Shown here piece by piece: positions 55,627 to 64,000 of a stretch of 64,000 nucleotides of DNA. A model generated the notes under the pieces. The model saw only the letters and a list, made by a program, of their open reading frames with translations, ran no database searches and had not been told where the DNA came from. The stretch comes from Maniola hyperantus. Taxonomy: Eukaryota; Arthropoda; Insecta; Lepidoptera; Nymphalidae. Every line of letters begins with the position of its first letter. Position 1 is the stretch's first letter. The stretch spans positions 5,904,249 through 5,968,248 of the forward strand of contig NC_048562.1 in NCBI RefSeq assembly GCF_902806685.2, written 5' to 3'. Both the position numbers and the translations under genes were made by a program.

Positions 55627-56534
55627 TGCGGCTACATCACGCAACGTCACGTTATCACTTTTTGTTCCACTTTACTATTGATTGGTTTGTGCCTGCACCA
55701 TCACATTTGTAGAGGAAAATCTGTAACAAAAAGAAAGTTGTTTTTCATTTTTATGGCTCCGTACCTCAAAACGATAAAAAGAACCCTTATAGGATCACTT
55801 CGTTGTCTGTCGTGTCTGTCAAGAAAACCTATGGGGTACACAGGCCCCTTTTTCTCACTGGGCCCACGATCGACAGGGGCCTACTAGACCCAAACTATTA
55901 CCGACCGAACGATATTTTATTACCGAAAAACATATTTATTTCGATACAATCAAAGCTCAAAAAGGTCCTCTCAAACAAAGGACCATCATCATCATCATCA
56001 TCGTGTGCCTTCTTCGAAACGAAGTTTGGAGGTCATCATGCGAAAAGCTTCTCTGAAAGGACCATAGAGATTGTTAACTAGTCAAGACTGACTTATATTC
56101 GATCCTTCTTGTTTTGAACCCCCGACCCAAAAAGATTAGGCCCCATAATTCTAATGTGCCCATAGGTTAAAGTCGGCGCTAAGGGTATATCCCATTCATC
56201 TGGGATCATGAAATTACTCTACTCCGTGGCCTAAACCCATCTCATTCTGAAAAGAGAATCGTGCTAAATCAACGATGATGATGATGGACGAAGTCGCGGG
56301 TAACAGCTAGTGATTCTATAACACTTACACAACAATTGGGGCTACATTATCATGTATATATATATATATGTATGTATAAGTTCGCCAGGTGACCTCAAAA
56401 ACTATAATGGTAGAGACGCCATGTTGAATAATAAACACGTATTACGGTATCGACGCATTCCGCGCGACAACCTATGTATGGACATCGGCTGCTATCGGTC
56501 TATATATATCGGATAAATATATATATTATATAAA

Positions 56535-57106
56535 ACCGGCCAAGTGCGTGGCGGGCCACGCGCAGTGTAGGGTTCCGTAGAACTCCTTAACCTGTGAACC
56601 CTACTTAGCCGTGATAGTTTTACTTTAAAATTAATTATATATATTGCTGCTGTGAATTTTTTCACGTTCCAATATACTACCATTTGGCTGATAGAGGGGG
56701 GGGGGGGATTTTTTACTCGAATAAAAATTAGCACTTTAAAACATCATATTTTACAAACGGATCTAGAAATCGAAAAATGGTGGTCCCACACCCACAGTAT
56801 TTTTAAAAGACCTATTCAACGATACCCCACACTATGGGGTAGACGAGGAAAAAAAAATCATCCCCACTTTACATGTAGGGGGAGCTACCCAAAAAAAATA
56901 TTTATCACAATTTTATTTCACCACTTTGTCGGCGGGATTAATATTTATACCCATACCAAATTACAGATTTCTAGCACTAATAATTATATTATATTCTGTG
57001 CTAATAGTCTCTGAGATTAACCGAGGACGGACGGACTCGACGGACGGACAGACGGACGGACATGGTGAAACTATAAGGGTTCCTTGTTTGCTACGGAACC
57101 CTAAAA
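56535..57106 (+). mobile_element. Family A2 element, full length
   Basis: AAACCGGCCAAGTGCGTGGC to GCTACGGAACCCTAAAAA. Contains a poly-G run (56696-56707). Confidence 0.7.
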
Positions 57107-57270
57107 AGGAAAAGGTGACTGATTGACTGACTGATCAAACTACTGGACGGATCAGGCTGAAATTTGGCATGTAGATAGTATTATGACGTAGGCATCCGCT
57201 AAGAAATGATTTTTGAAAATTCTACCCCTAAGGGGGTGTAATAGGGGTTTGAAATTTGTGTAGTCTAATG
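57107..57270 (+). mobile_element. Family C element, partial
   Basis: AAAAGGTGACTGATTGACTG, ACTACTGGACGGATCAGGC; ends at TTTGTGTAGTC. Confidence 0.6.
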
Positions 57271-57413
57271 TATGTGTGCATGTGTAATGTTCTTTTCATT
57301 CTGAGAGGAGAATATCCATGGTCATAGCCGTTCTCAGTAGTGAGCCGGAATCATGATAGTATCCTACCAACCAGAAAAAATATCTGTTCAAAGTTCAAAA
57401 CAATCATAGACTT

Positions 57414-57544
57414 ACAGCCGTACTCAGAGTCGCTTAATCGCTACTTAAGTTTAGTTAAAACGAGACAGAGCTCTATATCTCTCACATAAATCTGTCTCGT
57501 TTTAACTCAATCTTATAACGATTAGAGACTCTGAGTGCGGCTGT
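57414..57544. mobile_element. P-related palindromic MITE with alternative arms, 131 bp
   Basis: ACAGCCGTACTCAGAGTCGC at one end, GACTCTGAGTGCGGCTGT at the other; central AAAACGAGACAGAGC and CTGTCTCGTTTTAAC as in P. Confidence 0.8.
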
Positions 57545-57867
57545 TAGTTAAGCATTGAAATAGCGGTGATTTGATCAAACGCTTGGATCCAATACGCAAA
57601 TGTTTGTTGTCCTAGAATGCGTGACCTAGATGCCTGGGAAGGACATTCTAGACATGCTAATTTGAGCTGGTTTATAACCTGAGTGGTTATAGTACTAAAA
57701 CCTAGATTAAATGACTAACTGATGCTGGCGACTTCGTCCTCGTGGATAGTCTGATGGGGCGACAATCCGACACGTCCGGAGACAGATCAGCGACGGCTTT
57801 ACAACAATGTTGGGAGGCTTCGGCCGTGGCTAGTTACCACCCTACCGGCAAAACTGTGCCGTCAAGC

Positions 57868-58240
57868 GTTTATAACCGATTTCAAAAAAGAGGAGGTTCT
57901 GTATTCGTCGGAATCATTTTTTTATTATTTTTATTTTTTACTAGATGATGCCCGCGACTTCGTTTGCGTGGATTAGGTTTTTGAAAAATCGCGTGGGAAC
58001 TCTTTGAATATCCGGGATAAAAGTAGCCTATGTCCTCCCTGGGATGTAAGCTTACACTGTACCAAATTTCATCAAAATCGGTTAAACTGTTGGACCATGA
58101 TAAGATAACAGACAGACAGACAGACACACTTTTACATATATAATATTAGTATGGATGTATGTATAACGTTTACTCAAAGACGCCTGGACCGATTTTGAAA
58201 ATTCTTTTTTTATTTGAAAGAGTATACTTCCAAGGTTTCA
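57868..58240 (+). mobile_element. L fragment with nested family B
   Basis: AACCGATTTCAAAAAAGAGG begins it; B (57941-58155, -) interrupts; GACGCCTGGACCGATTTTGA resumes. Confidence 0.6.
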
Positions 58241-58248
58241 AGCCGATT

Positions 58249-58681
58249 AAAAAAAACTGGCCAAGTGCGAGTCAGGCTCGCGCACCGAGGGTTCCGTAGT
58301 ACAGTCGTATTTTTTCGACATTTTGAACGATAAATCAAAAGCTATGATGCATAAAAATCTGTTTTAGAATCCACAGGTGAAGCCCTTTCATATGATTCCC
58401 CTACTTGATATTATAGTTATCTTACTTTGATAATTGAAAATACTAATTATTAATTCATGACCACAATTTTTTTTTGTGTGATGTGACCACAAATTAACAT
58501 GTTTCTGATTTTTCTCCTAAAGCCAGCTATAAGACCCACCTAGGTACCTACCAAATTTCATGATTCTAGCTCAACAAGAAGTACCCGGTAGGTTTCTTGA
58601 CAGACAGACGGAAAGACAGACAGACAACAAAGTGATCCTATAAGGGTTCCGTTTTTCCTTTTAAGGTACGGAACCCTAAAA
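58249..58681 (+). mobile_element. Family A element, full length
   Basis: AAAAAACTGGCCAAGTGCGA to GGTACGGAACCCTAAAAA. Confidence 0.75.
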
Positions 58682-58903
58682 ATAGTTATACAGATATTAT
58701 ACTTACTTATCATTCATCTGTGCTAGTGACAGTAGCCGAACATAAAGACAAACGCACACGCCACAATGGTATGCGCGCCTAGCGTACATTATTTATGAGC
58801 TACTCGAATGGTAGATACAAGTGGGTCACACTCCACCTGCTATACCGTTACTGAATGCCTTCTTGTTTATCGTGTTTACGTTTTTGGACTCTTTTAATCT
58901 AAA

Positions 58904-59165
58904 TATATAAAAGAAAAAGGTGACTGACTGAATGACTGATCTGTCAACGCACAGCTCAAACAAAAAACAAAAAAAAACTACTGGACGGATCTTTAAAAAA
59001 AAACTGTAAAAACTTAAAAAAAAAACTTTAAAAAAAAACTCTAAAAAGTCCTATGTCCTTCCCCGGGATGCAAGCTATCTCTGTACCAAATTTCGTCAGA
59101 ATCGGTTAAACGGTTGAGCCGCGAAAAGCTAGCAGACAGACAGACACACTTTCGCAATTTTGCTT
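58904..59165. mobile_element. Family C and B fragments around an A-rich patch
   Basis: C start at 58904, (ACTTTAAAAAAA)-like slippage at 58965-59045, then a family B 3' part on - (59047-59165). Confidence 0.5.
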
Positions 59166-59607
59166 TTTAAAATTTATAATTTTAACAATTTTTGTAAGTA
59201 TGTTTATGTTAGTTTGTACTCGTAGTTTAATTAGTGTAATTGGCTTTATGGCCGTTCTAATTAAATAATAAATAAATAATAATAAATAAATAATAAATAA
59301 TATTAGTATGGAATTTATTAATATTAGTATGGATAGTATGGATTTGGAGAACGGACGGGCGGATCATATCTACTACACATATATATATAGGATGTGTCGA
59401 ATAACTAACGGTGTGACAGGTAAGGCGTAACACATTACTTTCTTTGGCGTAAGCCTACGGAATTATTTCTTTCTAGTCTTAACTGTAATGTATGTTTAGT
59501 TAGTTAAGCACTTTGTAGTCAACTATAGTTTTAACTGACATACCTAACCACCATAGACTTAATATCTATCTATACTTATAATAAAACTGTAAGTGGACAA
59601 TTTCTGC

Positions 59608-59833
59608 ACATCCATACTAATATTATAAATGCGAAAGTGTGTGTGTGTGTCTGTCTGTCTGCTAGCCTTTCACGGTCCATCCATTCAACCGATTTTGATG
59701 AAATTTGGTACAGAGATAGCTTGCATCCCGGGGAAGGACATAGGCTACTTTTATCCCGGGAAGTCAAAGAGTTCCCATGGGATTTTTAAAAACCTAAATC
59801 CACGCGGACGAAGTCGCGGGCATCATCTAGTTG
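59608..59833 (+). mobile_element. Family B element, full length
   Basis: CATCCATACTAATATTATAA to GCGGGCATCATCTAGTT. Confidence 0.75.
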
Positions 59834-59927
59834 AATATATTTTGAAAATTTTAATCGGAGGAAACAAATTGTTATCGACATAGACCCCAAAACATTTTTT
59901 TTTTTTGGAATTTTTGACTGTCTGTTG

Positions 59928-60325
59928 GTCTGTCAAGAAATGTAGAGGGTACTTCCCGTTAACCTAGAATCATGAAATTCGGCAGGTAGGTAGGTCTTAT
60001 AACAGACATAAGGGGAAAAATCTGAAAACTGTGAATTTGTGTTTACATCCTGAAAAGTCTAATCATCCAAGTGGGGTATCATATAAAAGGCCTTTACTGG
60101 TAGGTAGGTACATTCTAAAACAGATTTTTATTTATTTTTATGCATAATAGTTTTTGATTCATCGTGCAAAATGTCGAAAAAATATGTCGTAAAAATATGA
60201 CTGTAATAATTTAAAGGCCGGCAACGCATCGGCAGTTCCTCTGGTGCTGCAAATGTTCATGGGCAGCGGTATAATCACTTAACAGCAGGTGACCCCTCCT
60301 GCTCGTTTGCTCGTGACTTATTCAA
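59928..60325. mobile_element. Truncated family A then LINE tail
   Basis: A on - (59928-60200); LINE 3' tail on + (60213-60325) with GGCCGGCAACGCATCGGCAG and CAGGTGACCCCTCCTGCTCG. Confidence 0.6.
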
Positions 60326-60463
60326 TGCCTGATTACGAAGTATTGTGCAACTACCGAACGCCCTGGTTATCTACTTGCAAACCCTCATTACGTTTCCCAA
60401 ATCCGTGATCCTAATGAAGTAATCATTATTATTATGAAAAGTAACACGTCGACCGACTTTTAG

Positions 60464-60556
60464 CATCACGATGAGTCAAAGGCGGACGTTGCATTGTGAC
60501 AGATGTTACGCAAGATGGCGGTGCAACTTTGTTGTGACGTCATGAGGGGATTTTAC
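60464..60556 (+). repeat. About 90-bp direct repeat, left copy
   Basis: ATCACGATGAGTCAAAGGCG through TGTTGTGACGTCATGA; matches 61155-61247. Confidence 0.85.
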
Positions 60557-61150
60557 CAGGTTATGCGACGAGGATAGGCACTATGTGCTGTGGGAGTGTC
60601 CCCTTTATGAGGACTTGCGGGTGACGATGTTAGATGGGATCGTACGCGGGGAAGCGGAGCCGGTCTTCTACATGGAACTCGTCTCATCGGCGGAGGACAA
60701 CTGGCTACGGGAATTCGCGCACCTTTGGCATAAGAGGCGAAGCAACTCGGAGCGTACAGGTGCCAGGCCGGCACCATGGAGGAGCAGCAGCGAGGATTTC
60801 AGCTATGCTAGTGATGTCTAGCCCCCAAGAGAGTGAGCATAAGAGATAAAGAGATATAAAATAATTTGTAGGGAGTCAAGAAAGGCGCCCCGGGAAAACG
60901 CCAAGAGCAAGTACCGAACGGGCGCCCTCCCGCGATTCGGCTCATATAACCGAGAGGATGGTGGGGCCATGGGAGGTGGAGGGTTGTTCCAGTAATGATG
61001 CTTTCGGGGTAGAGAGTGGCTGGAGTGGGACTCGACTGACGACCCTGGGAAGACGGTAGTTTGTGTGTAATCATCATCATCACCAACATATCGCTCACTA
61101 CTGATGCGTGGCTCTTCTCATGATGAGAAAGGTTTGGCCATACGACTGAG
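60557..61150 (+). mobile_element. R1-type LINE 3' end between direct repeats
   Basis: LCDEDRHYVLWECPLYEDLR then MLDGIVRGEAEPVFYM and LREFAHLWHKRR are a typical C-terminal region of R1-clade ORF2. The 3' UTR ends in TAATCATCATCATCACC-like sequence. Confidence 0.65.
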
Positions 61151-61154
61151 TTAG

Positions 61155-61247
61155 AATCACGATGAGTCAAAGGCGGACGTTGCATTGTGACAGATGTTAC
61201 GCAAGATGGCGGTGCAACTTTGTTGTGACGTCATGAAGGGGTTTTTT
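61155..61247 (+). repeat. About 90-bp direct repeat, right copy
   Basis: Same as 60464-60556 with a single difference (GAGGGG vs GAAGGGG region). Confidence 0.85.
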
Positions 61248-61249
61248 CG

Positions 61250-61616
61250 AGGTTATGTCACGTCTGTCTGTATGTCTGTTAAGAAACCTACAGGGAAATT
61301 CCATGGCAGGAAGGTAGGTCTTATAGCAGACATGAGGAAATATATAAAACCGGGAATTTGTGGTTACATCACAAGAAAAAAAAATTAAAATGTGTTCATG
61401 AACAAATATTGCTATTTTCAACTTTCAAAGTAAGATTACTTTTACTATACCAAGTGGGGTATCATATGAAAGTACTTCACCTGTGCATTCTAAAACAGAT
61501 TTTCATTTATTTTATGCATCATCGTTTTTGAATTATCGTGCAAAATGTCGAAAAAATACGAGTGTGGTACGGAACCCTCGTTGCGCGAGCCTGACTCGCA
61601 CTTGGCCGGTTTTTTT
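61250..61616 (-). mobile_element. Family A element, truncated
   Basis: CTGTCTGTATGTCTGTTAAG to CTTGGCCGGTTTTTTT. Confidence 0.7.
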
Positions 61617-61977
61617 GAGTTATGGAACCCTAAAAAACCGTTTTAAACATGCTTTTGATGCTGAATAATTAATTACACAGATTGTTTTGTTCCTCTGTAA
61701 AAAAACGCAAGGCAACATAAAAAGCAGGATTGAAAAAACTGTTTTTTTAACCATTCACCTAGGTTTATATCTAATACAGGCAATATGGGTTTTATTATGT
61801 AGATGTTACGTAAAAATAGATAGAGTTGAATGAGTGGGCTATGCGCTATGCCTAGACTTTCCCTCCGCTACAAGTTTTACTTTTCAAGCCTCTTGAGCAC
61901 TTTGCGAAGTTTCGAAGCGAAAGCTGCAACAAATTCGCGCTAAATAGTCAAAAATCTAAATAGAGTCTTCTAAAAAA

Positions 61978-62132
61978 GCTGTCTGAATGACTGATCTATC
62001 AATGCACAGCTCAAACTACTGGAACTGGACGGATCGGACTGAAAGGCATGCAAATAGTAATAACGTAGACATCAGCTAAGAAAGGATTTTGGAAAATTCA
62101 ACCACTAGGGCGGTAAAATAGGGGTTTGAAAG
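61978..62132 (+). mobile_element. Family C element, diverged
   Basis: CTGAATGACTGATCTATCAA, CAGCTCAAACTACTGGAACT. Confidence 0.6.
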
Positions 62133-62417
62133 GAAACGCCCAATCCTCAAAGGGTTTTTGGCCAAAGTACATCCATTAACGAAATTAATTAAAGGCATTA
62201 GGACTGAGACCACAGATACAGAAACAATCACTATTTTGGACATAGAACTCGGAGGAACTTTTATAAACCTTTTTGTAAGTCGATGTTTTCTCAGTATAAG
62301 AATTATTGAAATACCTACATTGCCAAAATTGTCATTCGGGCGGAATTAGTTGTTAGTTATGCTGTAGTGTTACGCACAAACCGTTACGAGCAATATTTCA
62401 CTCATTAATTAAGTTTT

Positions 62418-62836
62418 TTAGGGTTCAGTCCCTCAAAAGGAAAAACGGAGCCCTTATAGGATCACTTTGTTGTCTGTCTGTCTGTCAAGAAACCTACGGG
62501 GTACTTCCCGTTGACCTAGAATCATGAAAGGCAGGTAGGTAGATGTTATAGCTAACATTTGGGGAAAAATCTGAAAACCGTGAATTTAGGGTTAGATCAC
62601 ACAAAAAAAAATTAAATTGTGGTCATGAACTAATAATTAGTATTTTCAACTTTCGAAGTGAGTGACTATATCAAGTGGGGTATCATATGAAAGGTCTTCA
62701 CCTGTACATTCTAAAACAGATTTTTATTTATTTTTATGCATCATAGTTTTTGAATTATCGTGCAGAATGTCGAAAAATACGTTTGTAGTACGGAACCCTC
62801 AGTGCGCGAGCCTGACTCGCACTTGGCTGGTTTTTT
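62418..62836 (-). mobile_element. Family A element
   Basis: TTTTTTAGGGTTCAGTCCCT to CACTTGGCTGGTTTTTTT. Confidence 0.75.
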
Positions 62837-63187
62837 TCTGTATTCATAACATTAATGAATGAACTTTGGACAAGAATGGGCGTTTCCCTTTGTGCAGTCG
62901 GAAGGCCGTTCCTACGGTTCATGAGATACCCCCGCTGACAGATAAACATACGGATGGACAAACAGCGGAGACTTAGTAATAGGGCCTCGTTGGCAGCCTT
63001 CGGGTACGGAACCCTAATAACAAAGAATGAGCGGCCATTCCGAAACACCATGCTTTTCCCATAACCCATTAGCCGTGCCGTAAGCTAAGCGACCGGTTCT
63101 CGACGATTTGGGTTACTAGCACCACCTGACTTTATATTAACATTCTTTTTACCTATACCTACATAACTATAGGCATGGTACCTTTTT

Positions 63188-63420
63188 TAGGGTTCCGTAC
63201 CTCAAAAGGAAAAAAGGAACCCTTATAGGATCACTTCGTTGTCTGTCTGTCAAGAAATTTATAGGGTAAGTAGGTACCTACTTCCCGCTGACGATTTTCG
63301 TAATACTTTTTAAAAATTAATTATAGGCGCACGCTTGACCACGATCACACCTGATGGGAAGTGATGGAAGATCTAGGAAGAGTATTTCAGACCCTAGCCA
63401 TGCGTTAAGGAACGATGACT
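63188..63420 (-). mobile_element. Truncated family A next to a LINE tail
   Basis: A on - to about 63290; 63315-63420 is the inverse of the LINE end at 55310-55450 (ATAGGCGCACGCTTGACCAC). Confidence 0.6.
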
Positions 63421-63859
63421 TTTTTTTAGGGTTCCGTATGTAAAAACAACGTAGCCAGGTTCCTCGATGAAATGATAGACATACATAGCCCGTTTAGTAA
63501 AACTTTTATTTCTCTCGAGCACTATTAATTATTTACCGTGACTTTATTTCGTTTACTTGTTTAGCAAGTATTGATTATTCACTTTATTAGGTAATTCGTA
63601 AATTTACGGTCGTGGACCGATATTAAAAATGCGTCAATACTGACAGCGCAAGACTGGGCGTTAATCCCGCTAAAAGATCTTATTTATAGACGTTATGATT
63701 TTAGTATCATGACTTGTTAAAATGTTTATACTCAATTTATTCAAATCAAGACTTATATATTTTTTTTTATTTAAATTTAAGTCAAATGAAGACTTTGTAT
63801 TTTCTTTATTTTAGTCAAATAGCCTCAAATATTAATTTATGAAATAAAAGGCTAACACG

Positions 63860-64000
63860 TACCTCAAAAGGAAAAACGGAACCCCTATAGGATCACTTTG
63901 TTGTCTGTCTGTCTGTCTGTCTGTGAAGAAACCTACAGGGTACTTCCCGTTGACCTAGAATCATGAAATTTGGCAGGTAGGTAGATATTACAGCTGACAT
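63860..64000 (-). mobile_element. Family A element, runs off the window
   Basis: Starts at GTACCTCAAAAGGAAAAACG; still in family A at the last base. Confidence 0.7.

Noticed and set aside
60585..60821. Host gene encoding MLWECPLYEDLR
   Set aside because: Matches the C-terminal style of R1-clade LINE ORF2 and is flanked by direct repeats, so it was called a mobile element.
62158..62349. Candidate exon reading MAKVHPLTKLIKGIRTETTD, followed by GTAAGT near 62274
   Set aside because: No convincing acceptor, lies in TE debris, and no adjoining exon or domain could be found.

Overview
This is a TE-saturated stretch of an insect nuclear genome, almost certainly a ditrysian lepidopteran. The dispersed sequences repeated throughout (a GGTTCCG/'CCGGCCAAGTGCGAGTC' element, a 'GACGAAGTCGCGGGCATC' element, a 'GACTGACTGA...TACTGGACGGATC' element, tRNA-headed SINEs, Jockey-, RTE- and R1-like LINE tails) are of the type common in moths and butterflies. 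Both protein-coding genes with complete models have short exons with GT-AG introns, and the cuticle gene has an intron inside its signal peptide.

Three genes can be supported. (1) At the left edge, on +, are the last exons of a CUB-domain protein (188-279, 2244-2432, 2987-3105; stop 3103-3105; AATAAA at 3665). (2) On -, a gene whose coding span covers about 49 kb (55604 down to 6323) can be assembled from 19 exons. Their phases all agree and they sum to 3660 nt (1219 aa + stop). The product is a type I membrane protein: signal peptide, Pro/Thr-rich mucin-like stalk, EGF, SEA domain, two more EGFs, one transmembrane helix and a roughly 195-residue cytoplasmic tail. Its 3' end converges on the CUB gene. 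(3) Inside its 20.9-kb first intron, on the opposite strand, lies a complete three-exon, 185-aa Ala/Pro-rich non-RR cuticular protein gene with a TATA box (44752-46800).

Nearly everything else is mobile DNA. I use these names: family A (about 430 bp, one end CCGGCCAAGTGCGAGTC, other end GGTACGGAACCCTAAAA); family B (about 220 bp, ends in GGACGAAGTCGCGGGCATCA); family C (about 225 bp, GACTGA repeats, ends AGCATAAGCTAGT); D (tRNA-type SINE, box B GGTTCGATTCC); E (MITE with GTGTAACC ends); P (147-bp near-perfect palindromic MITE); L (element containing a roughly 330-bp palindrome, AACCGACTTC/GAAGTCGGTT ends). LINE tails, a 2.5-kb non-autonomous LTR retrotransposon with two identical 270-bp LTRs (49317-51802, - strand), and several tandem arrays complete the picture.

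Region by region: 0-4.2 kb CUB gene end; 4.2-34.6 kb 3' UTR and exons 19-2 of the SEA/EGF gene with TE-filled introns (60-bp x 12 array at 15.9-16.6 kb, 12-bp minisatellites at 14.6 and 17.7 kb, 20-bp minisatellite at 20.5-21.5 kb, roughly 200-bp satellite at 23.8-24.7 kb); 34.6-55.5 kb intron 1 with the nested cuticle gene and the LTR element; 55.6 kb CpG-rich start of the SEA/EGF gene; 55.7-64 kb TE remnants with no gene I can defend. Several splice sites sit within a few bases of TE boundaries, and one acceptor appears to lie inside a TE inverted repeat. No searches were run: family assignments come from reading the sequence, and the SEA/EGF protein is not given a gene name.
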